Under the pieces are notes generated by a model. The model was given only the letters and a program-made list of their open reading frames with translations. It did not search any database and was not told where the DNA came from. Position numbers and translations under genes: made by a program. From Gnetum montanum (Eukaryota; Streptophyta; Gnetopsida; Gnetales; Gnetaceae): a DNA stretch of 64,000 bases. This document shows, one piece after another, positions 13,114 through 23,913 of the stretch. The DNA lies in NCBI GenBank assembly GCA_015680685.1, contig MNCI01003028.1, positions 4,093 to 68,092 of the forward strand, given 5' to 3'. Each line of letters opens with the position of its first letter. Position 1 is the stretch's first letter.

Positions 13114-13770
13114 TCACCTACCCATCACCTCTACAAGATTTATTACTCTCTTTTGTGCTCTCAAGTAGCTACTCCATAGTACCCTTATCCTTATTTCCCA
13201 CCTTGTAATCATACAAAGTGGTAGCAACTTATATGAATTTTTTGAAACTTGTGATTTTAAGAGTTTTAAGCTCATGTTGGACCCAAAGTTTGAGGTCATT
13301 GAGAAATAGTTTGTGATTGGTGTTCTCATTGGGTTTTGAAATTTCAATGCTGATATTTTGGTATTCTTGAATATACTCTTCTAGATCCCCTATGTGTCAG
13401 ATGTCCTTTAGCTTCACCTAGGCTTTGTCAATGGGATTACCTAGATGAAATTTCTCAATCTCATTGAATTGGTCCCATGTTCTAATAATTCTACTTGTTC
13501 CATCCTTTTCTTCCTAAAGCATGTCAAGCCATAAGATTTTTTCTATTCCACCCAAGAATTGGATAGCAAAACAAGCTTGTCATTTAGTGGCACATTCATA
13601 CATCTTTTAGAAATCTTTTGTTTTAAATAGAAAGGTATCTATCATAGTAGCATCTCTATTGCCCTCATAGATTTTTGGTTCCTTAGCTTGGAACTTGGAG
13701 ACTGATTGACTTGGCCCTGATGTTAGTACCCTTTCTTGCATGGTTAGCTGATTTGCAATTCCAATCTTAA
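13114..13770 (-). pseudogene. Retrotransposon gag (capsid) remnant
   Basis: Reading the minus strand, recognisable capsid segments run in order: KPQIYEGNRDATMIDTFLFK, then FAIQFLGG, then TWDQFNEIEKFHLGN, then EYIQEYQNISIEI, then LFLNDLKLWVQHEL. This is the pattern of the retrotransposon gag family (W-x-x-F, x-Y-x-x-x-F, F-L-x-G-L-x-P). Several in-frame stops sit where Gln or Trp is usual. It belongs to the minus-strand LTR element; no zinc knuckle is visible after it. Confidence 0.7.
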
Positions 13771-14387
13771 AATATAATTTTTTAAAGATCTTAATCTTAT
13801 TTTGTTAACCTTCATACAAAGCTTGTTTAATTTCTAGCAATAATTGAAGTTCCTAATTTTAATCCTAGAGCTCTTAGTTTGCAAGCTGGAGATCATCAAC
13901 AACATTCCTAGGTAGCTTCACCTAGTTCCTTAGCACAAAGTTTTGAGTTAGGGGATGTTTATGTTTTGTGCTAGAATCCAACTCTAGAAGGAATGGAGCC
14001 TCCATCAAATTCACCAGCTCATGGATCATACAAGCTTTCTCAACTATGGGTAGCCTATGCATGATGATGTTCTCTACTTGCAACAAACAACTCCATAATT
14101 CTTGTATCTTTTTAGATGATTCGTCAATATCTCTCTCACTAGTCATCTCAACATCTTCATTTTCATGTACATCCTCATACATATTTACATCATTATGCAC
14201 CTTCTTATGTACATGACTATCATCTCCAAATGGTACATTATGAGGACTGGGACTAAGGCAAGTATTCTCAAGTTTTTAGCCTCCTTTGCTCTTATTTTAT
14301 GCACTAGGGTAGCTCACAAGTCATGAACAATAAATTACAATTAAAAATGATGTACCCAAAATCTCCACCAGCTTTGAAAAACAAACC

Positions 14388-14401
14388 TAGGCTTTGATAT
14401 C
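14388..14401 (-). other. Primer binding site, tRNA-iMet type
   Basis: On the minus strand TTGATATCAAAGC follows the 5' LTR end (TTACA) after one base. The canonical plant initiator-Met primer site is TGGTATCAGAGC, so most bases agree. This fixes the element's direction and the LTR edge. Confidence 0.6.
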
Positions 14402-14404
14402 AAC

Positions 14405-14921
14405 TGTAATGACGCTACTTTGACAAAGTATCATTTAGCATCAGCCTTGAGTTCAAAATTAACTAGAAAACCTAGAGATGACCGAAGATGAACTATGCCT
14501 CAATAGTCATAACACCTACATTTACAAAATAAGCATACATCACCTATTAGCCCATGAGGTAAGAGTGTATCAAGTACATTAGATGAAATCATATAAATGA
14601 TATGACCAACATAACACACACAAGCACATGCAACCACAAGAGAGACCATTCTCCTATAAGAGATCATACATATTCCAAACCTAAAGTATCTAGCTATAAG
14701 CCCAACTCTTGAAGAGAAGGATGGTGACACAAGAATCAAGGGTCAAGCTCCTCTGCAAGCCTACATATCCTTGTGACAAAGTATATAAATGAATCAAGGC
14801 CAATGTAGTTCTTTAATTATGGTTATGATAACATGGAACCATTGAGGATTTCCACACTCCTTCAAACCCTATTTCAAAGGGAAATAACCTTCAATCTACC
14901 AATAAGGCATGTTTTCCTAGA
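14405..14921 (-). repeat. 5' LTR of the gag-only element
   Basis: The partner of 11407-11927, about 517 bp. On the plus strand it opens TGTAATGACGC and ends TGTTTTCCTAGA. The boundary on the internal side is set by the primer site; the outer edge by where similarity to the other LTR stops. Confidence 0.75.
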
Positions 14922-15597
14922 GTGGGGAAGATAGTAAACCACCATTAATCCTACTATCCCTCTTACATTTTTTAGCATATATTGCATACTTTGAATTTAC
15001 CTTTCTTTTCCATGCATAAGTATAGATATTTTTCATTTTCCATAATATTTATACTTTACTTTAATATATCAAATGTTTTCTTAGTGTGAATTGATCTCAT
15101 AGAACATAGATGTACTTGGTATAGTCCAACAATATTTAGTATATTAGTGATGTTGACAGTGCATTAAGGTTGAGTGCTTAATGCAAATTTTTTTACATTC
15201 TTTTGTATAAGCATTTTTTAATACCTAGTTAGAGATAGTTTAGACTTTAATTTTAATTTCTTTTATAAAATGTTATAAAAATCATAACATATTTAAAATA
15301 ATAAATCCTTATGTAATCAACTTTATTCTCCTTTATGCTCCTTGATCGTGTGAAACACTATAATGAGAAAGGAGCATTAGGGAAATGACAACCCTTATTT
15401 GATAAATTCATTTGGATGAAATAATTCTATAAAATATGATTGAGTGTGCCTCATAATGTCTCTAGATTGCCTAAAACTACTATGCTATTTATCAATCATA
15501 AAAACATTTATTAAGATAATCTATCACCTTTTGAACAAATACAATGCCTATGTTAATAAAACATTTTATATTATCTAATACTATGAACTAGGTAACA
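14922..15597. other. Spacer with no recognised feature
   Basis: AT-rich, with many stops on both strands. I see no domain, repeat pair or RNA gene here. Confidence 0.4.
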
Positions 15598-15662
15598 ATG
15601 AGGTGTTAACCTAAGAGTATGATTTTGGCCTTATAACCTCAGGTTACAAATTTGATTCTACT
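15598..15662 (+). repeat. tRNA-like segment, possible SINE head
   Basis: GAGGTGTTAACCTAAGAGTA then TGATTTTGGCCTTATAACCT then CAGGTTACAAATTTGATTCT resembles a degenerate tRNA from box A to box B. It lies about 20 bp before the left LTR of the next element. Probably a relic SINE head. Confidence 0.35.
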
Positions 15663-15682
15663 AGATAGTATTAAGTTATTTT

Positions 15683-17225
15683 TGATGTGTAAATTTTGGA
15701 CATAGCAACACCAAGAAAAAAAAATCATTTGAGGAGACTATTGCCTAGGGCACCTCTCGTATGGGTATGGAAACCTAGGAATAGTCTCAGCTAGAGAGGG
15801 CTATGTGATGTTCAAAAAGTAAAGAAAACCAAAAAAAATTGAGATAATTTAAATTGGATAACTATCTTGAAATTCAAGACTTCATGAAAATATAGTAGGT
15901 AACTAGAAAATTTAAAATTTTCCCTATTTCCACTACTGTTGCTAGTGGTACCCACTACTGGGTAAGAATACCCTAACTACCATTGAAAAGGGAGGGAGAG
16001 AGAGATCTATTCCACTGCTATTGGCTAGATAGTTGATGCATTTACCGTTGCCATGCTATCTGCCACAATTTGCATGTGCCACCACCATCAAGAGGGAGAG
16101 AGAAGTTGTTCTTGTTGCAGGAGCGTTGTCACCCCTTGGCCTCTACTGGTGGGAGAGAAACCACTTGTTGCAATTGTTGATGTCTACCATGCAAGTGCCT
16201 AAAGTACATGTTGTCATTCACCAAGCATTGTCTATGTTGCCTACTAATTTTCATGAGTCATGTGCCTATTAACCATCATTGGAAGGAAGGAAAAATAGAA
16301 CCTCACGTAGCTCGCTACTTCTGATGCCTGCAATGTTGTTGGTGTCACAAGCTCTTGATGTGTGTTGTACAATTGCCTAATGTGCATGCCACTGTTGTTG
16401 AAGAAAGAAAGAAGAGAAAGCCCTACCGCAATTGTTGACTACTATCACATGCCTACATTGTCTACTGATGTGCCTACAGGAGTGAGGGGAGGCTAAGATA
16501 TATGCTCCACTATTGACTATGCTGCCTATCATCAATACATGCTACTGCTACTGTTGGAATTTGCAGTTTTATCCATCGCCATCTACTAGGGAAGGGAGGA
16601 GAAAGAGAGAGATGCCGCTATTGTTCGCTCTACATGCTATAGACACATCATTCGTAGCCTTTGTTTCCTAGTGCACACACTGTTCTATCTGCCACACATT
16701 CCATTAGAGAGAGGAGAGGCTAGACCCCAATGAGAGAGAGGTTGACCCCCAATGTGAGAGAGAGGCTAGCCCCCTCAATGTTCTCCTTTTATAGTAGCTT
16801 GTCTAGTAGTTTTAAATGCCCACATCCCACATCAGTTTCAATTACCACCAACCATCAGTTACTACAATCGTAACTTCCACGTCGATGGTTACTACAATCG
16901 TAACTTCCTAGTTGACAATTACTACAACTCATTCGGCATAACTACCACCACGTCCCACTTTGTCCACCACCTTCGGAACTCTCATCACTGTCACCATGTT
17001 CTCCACCATGTCCACCAAAGGTTACAATCATGCCCTAGATCCTACACCACCTAGGCCATTACATTCATGCCATCATGGTGTGGTGATGTAACTTCTGCCA
17101 CAAGCTCACCATTATGAATCAGGCCCTAAAAGTGCTTGTACAAATTAACTTTCTTTGTGCTTAGTGCCAGATGATTAGAGTTGTTGATCATGGTCTCGTG
17201 CCTAACATGGGCAATGTTGGCATCA
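15683..17225. repeat. Left LTR-like repeat
   Basis: 1543 bp. It contains a purine-rich minisatellite at 16706-16782 (about three units), a TTTTATAG stretch shortly after it (about 16788), and a duplicated GGTTACTACAATCGTAACTT block at about 16850-16925. No coding potential is recognised. Confidence 0.7.
16706..16782. repeat. GAGAGAG/GCCCCC minisatellite, short allele
   Basis: About three units built on GTGAGAGAGAGGCTAGCCCC then CTCAAT. The matching array in the right repeat (18642-18851) has seven to nine units. Confidence 0.65.
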
Positions 17226-17630
17226 ACACTTAGCCCCTAAACTAGAAGCTGCATGCAAGTGCAAGGAATAGCACAACCATATAAATCTTAAAAGGAGACA
17301 TAGAAGACAAAGGACAAAGTTGGGACATAGGTAAGGATTGCCAAAATTAGAACTAGAAAAAGAAGGTTTAGGATTTCGGTAATGACAATGATAAGATTTA
17401 GAAAATAGGAAGCATCAATTTTTCAAAAAAGAAAAGGTAGAAAATAAAGGGTTTGAAGACAGGGGTTTTTAATAGGGAGTACAAGAAAATATAATTCAAG
17501 GAAACAATAGTTTTGAAATAGGAACAAAACAAGATCAAGAATAAGCTAAACGACAAGAAAATTTGATATTTCAGAAAATGGAAAAACAAAGGCTGGAAAA
17601 GTGGCCCTCCTTCTAGCTCTAAAAAGATGT
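17226..17630. other. 405-bp interior between the long repeats
   Basis: Purine-rich on the plus strand (AAGAAGGTTTAGG, GAAAAGGTAGAAAATAAAGG) and without a domain or long frame in either direction. The usual primer site and polypurine tract are not clear. Confidence 0.5.
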
Positions 17631-19267
17631 TGATGTGTAAATTTTGAATGTACTAACATAAAAAAAAACTTGTTTGAGGAGACTATTGCCTAGGGCGCCT
17701 CCTATATGGGTACAGAAACCCAAGAATAGTCTTAGTTAGAGAGGGCTATATAACATTCAAAAAGTAAAGCAAACTAAAAATAATCGAGAGAATTTAAATT
17801 AGATAATTGTCTTGAAATTCAAGACTTCATGAAAATACAGTAGGTCACTAGAAATTTTAAACTTTTCCTTGGTCCCTGTTGATACCAATGGTGCCCACTA
17901 CTAGGCAAGAAGACCTTGACCATTGTTGGAGAGAGAGAGATCTATTCCACCATTGTTGGCTAGATAGTTGATGCATCTACCATTGCCATGTTGTTTGCCA
18001 CCGTTTGCATGTGCTACTTCTTCTGAGAGAAAGCGAGAGATCATTCCACTATAGGAACATTGCCACCCCTTGGCCTCTGCTAGTTGGAGAGAGATTGCTT
18101 ACTGCAGTTGTTGACGTCAACTATGCAAGAGCCTACTGTGCATGCCATCGTTCACCATGTGTTGTCTGCGTTGCCTACTGACTATTGTGAGTCATGCACT
18201 TGTTGACCACTATTAGGAGGGAGGAAAAACAATACCTCATGCACCCCACTACTTCTGACACGTACAACGTTGCTACCATCAAAAGCTCCTGATGCATGCT
18301 ACATAGTTGCCTAACATGCATGTCATTGTTGCTAAAGAGAGAAAGAAGAGAGAGCCTTGCTACAATTGCTAACTACTGTTGTGTGCCTACATTGTCTACT
18401 GATGCACTTGTAGAAGTGAGGAGAGGTTGAGAGATTTGCTTCATTGTTGACTATCTTGCCTACCATCGTTACATGCTATTACTGTTGTTTCAGTTCATGG
18501 TTCTAACCATTGCCATCTGTTGGGGAAGGAAGGAGAGAGAGAGAGATGTCACTATTGTCCACTTTTCATGCTACAAACATGTCTTTCACAACCTTTGTTT
18601 CCTAGCATGCATGTTGTTCTATCTGCCATGCACATCATCGAAGAGAGGAGAGGTTGGACCCCTATGAGAGAGAGGCTGGCTTTGAGAAAGAGGTTGGCCC
18701 CCAATGTGAGAGAGAAGCTAGCCCCTTCAATGTGAGAGAGAGGTTGGCCCCCTATGAGAGAGAGGGTGGCCCCCAATGTGAGAGAGAGGTTGGCTCCCTC
18801 AATGTGTGAGAGAGGCTAGCCCCAATGAGAGAGAGGGTGACCCCCTCAATGCTCTCCTTTTATAGCAACTCATCTAGTGGTTTTAAATGGCCACATCCCA
18901 TGTTTGTTTCAGTTACCTCCAATCATCAGTTACTACAATTGTAACTTCCATGTCAACGGTTACTACAACTCACCTGGTGTAAATGCCACCATGTCCCACT
19001 TTGCCCACCACTTTTGTAACTCCCGCCACTATCACCATGTTTTCTACCATGTCCACCATCGATTACAACCACATCCCATGTCCGACACCACTTAGGTTAG
19101 TACGTCCACACCATCATGGCATGGCAACATAACTGCCACCACAAGCTTGCCATTATAAATCGGGCGCCAAGACATACTTATACAAATTAACTTTCTTTGT
19201 GCTCAGTGCTAGGGGATTAGACTTGTTGATCATGGCCCCATGCCTAGCATGGACGATGTTGGCATCA
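17631..19267. repeat. Right LTR-like repeat
   Basis: 1637 bp, homologous to 15683-17225 throughout. It is about 94 bp longer, and this is explained mainly by a larger minisatellite at 18642-18851. Confidence 0.7.
18642..18851. repeat. GAGAGAG/GCCCCC minisatellite, expanded allele
   Basis: Seven to nine units of about 22-30 bp, for example GAGAGAGAGGTTGGCCCCC then AATGT, with variants such as GGTGGCCCCC and GGCTAGCCCC. Open frames crossing it on both strands are translations of the repeat. Confidence 0.75.
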
Positions 19268-20321
19268 ATAATTATAAACTTCTATAAATTTTGAGGTATA
19301 CCTATGTTTATCAACCCCAAATATTATAAACTAAACATAAATTCAAAATTCATGTTATTTTTGGAATGTACCATTAAATTTGAAGAATGCATCCTTTGAA
19401 TTATTAAGTTAATAGTTATGTTGGTGACGATAATTATGCTGGTAACGACGAAAGCAATTGTAATGCACCCTTTAAAATTCGTACATTCATGAAATATACG
19501 CTAGTGGAGGTCATCGTGTATTTGTGAGTGCTAATTAGGCAGTCGTCGAAGACTTACAACTGTAGCTTGCGCAAACATAACGCATGTGCATGTACATGTA
19601 CATTTCAGTTTGATGAGGAGACGAGGGAGAGATTTACTGTGCCACACCAGAGATATAAGCTTGAAGCTTAATTGATACTTAGTTTTACAACTCTGCCATA
19701 GATCACCGATTCGATTAGTTCGGAATTAGAAATTTTTCCGACCTAAATTAAGTCGGCTCAAGCATTTGGTCTCGTACTTTATTTTTAGAAAGAAAATCAA
19801 TAAAGTCGGCGGCAACTTTATAATAAACTTTATTTTTAGAAAGAAAATCAATAAATTTAACTATCATTTTAGCCTGGGCGGACTTTCCTAATTCTTGAAA
19901 CATGCCGACCCAAACATGCCCCAACATATTTTTCCCGACTATTTAACCACTGATTGATACACAGGAACAAACTAAGAGGTATTGTTGCAAAGTAAACCGT
20001 GACAAAATCTAAATCTCGGACAAGGCATTCATACTAACGCCTGGTACACAATTTTCATTATTATACAGATGGAACATGAAAAACTCAATGACCTACATGG
20101 TGCTTTTTATTCAAAACATGTACTTATTGAATCCACATACAGAGTTGACACTTCAGTGATTTAATGTACGTGCAAAATGAATCAAAAGAGAACCTGATAC
20201 TTCAACGATACCATAAACCTTATAAACCAAATATAACTAAACACACCAGTAGAAAAAGAAATTCATTTCCCGTTCAGGAGGCTATCACTGGTCTATTATT
20301 CTATACGGAACAGGAACAGCA
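19268..20321. other. 3' flank of the LTI65-like gene
   Basis: No coding region is recognised. It contains a short duplication of CTTTATTTTTAGAAAGAAAA followed by TCAATAAA (19779-19806 and 19830-19857), with GTCGGCGGCAAC between. The part nearest the gene should hold its 3' untranslated region. Confidence 0.4.
20106..20111 (-). terminator. Candidate polyadenylation signal AATAAA
   Basis: On the minus strand AATAAA lies about 210 bases after the stop codon of the LTI65-like gene. The distance is reasonable for a plant 3' untranslated region. Other AT-rich near-matches exist further down, so this is only the best candidate. Confidence 0.35.
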
Positions 20322-23300
20322 TCAATTGTGGGAAGAAGATTGTTGGCGCTCATCATTTTGTGGCTTAGCGTGAGGTAGCAGAGTTTCTTTGACAGTTCCC
20401 GCAATCTTGGAGGCAATGGCGTCCCCGGCTGCGTACAACTTATGGGTATAACTCTCAGGCTCAGTCCCCTCATGAATATCATTAACTCCTGCTCCTGCTG
20501 ATTTAGCCTCGTCTTCCTGCATTAAGTTTTTTCCTGGATCAGTAACCATAATAATATCATCTTCTTGTGAATCCTTCACCTTTTCGCTGACTGGGTCGCG
20601 CAATTCCACCATTTTTGATACTTCTTTAACTTTAATATAAGCAGCAGCAGCAGGGTCAGAGTCCTGATCTACATGGTCATCCTCTTGGCTCTGGCTCTGG
20701 AACGGCTCCACCAGCTTTTCCACGATCTCGCTCACTTTTGCCTTGGCCTTCTCCAGTAGACCCGGGGCTTTAGTTTCCTCATCTCCGGGTTCTTCATCAT
20801 CTATCATGGATTCCTTCTCTTCCTGCAATTTGATATCAGGCGCAGAACTAGCCTTTCTTGATGATGATCTTGATGGATCATCAATTTCGTTCCTTGCAGA
20901 CTTTGAAAAATCCTCGCTGGATTTGTTTGCTAGATCCAGGGCTTGCAGATTAATCTTTGGGATAGCAAAATCCTTTTCTTGCTGAACTGTATTACCCGGA
21001 GCTTCCAAAACATTTTTGGCATCCTCCCACTGCAGATCTTCGTCCAAAGAATCTGACACTACAGGCGGGACCGCAGAACCATGAACATGAACAGGAGAAC
21101 CAGCAGTATGCTCACTATATTCTTGAGATTCAGCAGAATAATCTATATTTTCTTTGTTCCTGAACTTTTCTTCTGAATTCATCCCGTCAGCTGCGAAATC
21201 CACATTTGCTGTTGCATCTTCTCTCTGCTTTGCCGATCCCGAGTTCACTTCTGGTTTGCCCTCGGAAATTTCTGATTTTGCAAAACCTACGCCTGCAGGT
21301 CCAATTCCGATATCATGTTCTGCAGACTTGCCGATAATGTTTGAATCTCGATATTCCAAGGGCGAATGCAGATTTCTTTGCGTTTCGATGTATTTAAGAG
21401 TTGATTCATCATCCTGGATCATAGCTTTAACATCTTGGTTGAAGCAAGCCAAATCATCCTTGGATTTGCCAGCGTATTCTTCCAAGTCAGGCCGAGTCTC
21501 AGTACCGAGAGGGCTAAATACGTATCTGCGAAAAGAAACGGTATCTGTATCGGTGTGAGAGTTGAGTTCGACCCGATCATGAGTTGCAGGAGTAGACTCT
21601 GATATAGAGGGCGTAACATGAACCTTGCTGGCATCGTGACCACTGCCATCGTTGGATTCGGTGGCAACTTTCAATGCTGATTTTGAAGCAGGGGCAGGTT
21701 CGTCTAGAGTCGTGCCCGATAATTCACTGGACGGATAAGAAACGACATCAAAATCTCTAAGCTCTGCAGGCGATCCCAGTCCAGGAATTTGCACATCCTC
21801 CAAATCACTTGGCGTTTTCAATTTCCTCAGATTAGTTTGGGTAACATCATCACCCAAATCCTCTTTCAATTCTTTCTGATTTTCCCTCCCAGTTTGTATA
21901 ACATCGCCCAAATCGCCTTTGATGTCTGTTTCAGGCGTAATTTCTAACCTTGAATAACCCAAGTCATCCTCCTCCTGCTGCCGTTGATTTGTGACTTCCC
22001 CTGTACCACCATACTGTACAGAAAATTAAATACGAAATTATAGCCTCCACATAATATATACTCAAAAAGCTCCGAAATGTCTGCTCGAGTTTCAAATTTG
22101 GCTTACCTTCTTTTGGCTGCCAAAAAAGATGGGCTCTGTCTCGTTGGCTTCATCGCTTACTTTTAGATGTCCATCTTCATCTCTATTCCCGGCCGGTGAA
22201 TCGATTCCTGTGACCGTTTCATCATATTGGCCTTCAAAATCCACTCCATTTACCGGCTTCTCAGGGTTCAGCATGAGATTTGAGGAAACTGCTGCTTGGT
22301 GACTGTACCCATTATCCGTATCTTCAAGGAAGTGTGAATTTTGATCACGAACTCTCATGGTACTGGTATCAGAAACTGTTGAAGAAGAATAGGGCTCATC
22401 GCCCCTGGCCACCAATTTATATGTTGCCAAACTACTACTCGGGGAAGCATTGACATGACATTCAACCGATTCATCAGTCTGCGAATCTTTGAAAGGATGT
22501 ACCTTGGAAGGTACAGGGTTACTCTGATGCTGAGTACGGCCAGGATCTACACAATGGGCGACCGCACTGGCAGGTTCTATTCCCTGCAAAATACAAATCA
22601 GTGTTAACAAGTTAACATCTTTCATCTTTAGATTCGGTTTCCCAAAAGCTAAATCAAATAAGAGAACAAAATTGCCCAATTAACATTCTACTTGCGCTGC
22701 TGTGATCGAGGAGGCATGAACAATTTTCTCAAAATGCCCATCGTCATCGTGTATCTGTAGCACGACGTCAGTACGCTGAGATCCTTTGCTGGGTTCCTCT
22801 TGTTGTTTACGATGCCTGATATCCCCATCAATAGCGTTCTCAGGAGCAAAAACATGCCGCGTGCCGAAAGTATCTAATCCAGTCAGAACCCTCTGCACTT
22901 CTTGTACTTCATGAGTCTCTGCAACCAATTAAACAATAATCAGCTTACTTTAAAACATCTTAAAATAAAAATGCAAGGATCGCTCTTCAATCTTTGAAAT
23001 CATTGTTGCAGGTCTGGGCCGGACACATTTTCGAAATTCTGAGCATTGCTAGCATTCCTAGCAATAGTATTAACTTAATGAAAACCTGCAAATTTCTTAA
23101 CTTAAATTAAAATTGCATAATAATAATCTCAAGATAAAACTGAAAACGCTGCCAGTTGAAGATGATTATACAAACAACTCGATGCCAGGCTGAGTTTTGC
23201 TCTTCCTATTACAATAATTTTAAAGTTCAGGTCATAAGTTATAACAATTAAACTTCGAAGTTCCACAACAGATAGTCATACTGTATCTTTATCCAAAGAC

Positions 23301-23827
23301 GGAATTTAAACAAGAATATAATCATCATGAATTTGCCATGGATTGGATCATTGGAGTAGGGTACTAAACTACTAAATAATTATCTACCGACCGTGTGCTG
23401 GCAGTGGTGGCGGACTGGGTTCGTGGTCTGAATTCTTGAAAGGGCTTTCTTCAGATTNGACGGAAGAACAGGTCGAAAGGCAGACACAAAATCGTTGCAT
23501 TCTGTTTTTAGCTTTTGAAATTAACTGCATCCCCATGCAAATGCAATGGATAGCACAAGTGCAGCAACGAAGCACCGAGACCAACTGCAAAGCCGATTGG
23601 GTTTGAATTTTGACCGACGATGAGAGGAGCCAGCATTGGACACGTATATTCCACACGGCATTATCCCGCTTCTTCTGCATCAGCGTTACCATTTGCGGTT
23701 TAGCCACCTATTTGTCGACCACCATATATTTTGATGCCTNAGCTAAAACTCTGAAAAAAAAAATACCATGGATAAGATCTTTGGAAGTCTCTTCGTAGCT
23801 TTCACGAATGGGCTGAAGCTGAGCCAT
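20322..23827 (-). CDS. LTI65/RD29/CAP160-like cold- and ABA-responsive protein, five exons
   Basis: Exons on the minus strand: 23827-23767, 23448-23392, 22918-22692, 22583-22107, 22013-20322. Phases agree at every junction and total 2514 nt (837 codons plus stop). The start is ATG in MAQLQPIRESYEETSKDLIH; exon 1 ends CATG/GTATTT. The product is hydrophilic, acidic, rich in Ser, Glu and Asp, with no membrane segment or signal peptide, so probably disordered and intracellular. Lys-rich amphipathic GLLEKAKAKVSEIVEKL and, near the C-terminus, SYTHKLYAAGDAIASKIAGT resemble the KLYSAxxAIxxKAxxAKxxVASKL element of LTI65/RD29B/CAP160 stress proteins; an LEA-like protective role is inferred from that. 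It is longer than Arabidopsis LTI65 (about 600 residues). The exon 2 acceptor (CTGAAG/AA) abuts an N and an inverted duplication, so exon 2's 5' edge is uncertain. It is the only intact gene here, alone between repeats. Confidence 0.6.
23459..23739 (+). repeat. Inverted copy of the gene's promoter inside intron 1, bounded by Ns
   Basis: These 281 bases are the reverse complement of 23914-24195 with about four substitutions and one single-base indel by my reading. The copy begins and ends exactly at the single Ns at 23458 and 23740. It therefore lies in intron 1 of the LTI65-like gene and would point the promoter the opposite way. The exact fit to the Ns suggests a misplaced or inverted contig, or a haplotype merge. 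A true palindromic duplication that confused assembly is also possible. Confidence 0.9.
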
Positions 23828-23913
23828 TACAGCACTTTATGTTTTTCCTTAAAGTTGAAGAACAGTAACAACATAAACGCAAAGCAAAAACATGAAAAGA
23901 GGGTGTAAGGGCG

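Larger units (their letters stand above)
11407..14921 (-). mobile_element. Gag-only LTR retrotransposon, minus strand
   Basis: Two direct repeats (11407-11927 and 14405-14921) flank about 2.5 kb. On the minus strand the order is 5' LTR (14921-14405), primer site TTGATATCAAAGC just inside it (about 14401-14388), gag (about 13760-13130), a 33-bp tandem array, polypurine tract AAAGGAGAG (about 11936-11928) and 3' LTR. The primer site matches the tRNA-iMet type TGGTATCAGAGC with a few changes. I find no protease, reverse transcriptase or integrase, so this is a non-autonomous element of TR-GAG or deletion-derivative type. No target-site duplication is evident at the edges. Confidence 0.75.
15683..19267. 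mobile_element. Compact LTR-type element with 1.6-kb LTRs and 405-bp interior
   Basis: Two long direct repeats, 15683-17225 and 17631-19267, each begin TGATGTGTAAATTTTG and end GTTGGCATCA, so the termini are a 5-bp inverted repeat TGATG...CATCA as in LTRs. Only 405 bp separates them (17226-17630); this interior is purine-rich and has no coding domain. The flanks (ATTTT before, ATAAT after) are at best a poor target duplication. I cannot identify a primer site, so orientation is open. It could be a non-autonomous element with very long LTRs. A tandem segmental duplication is the alternative. Confidence 0.6.
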
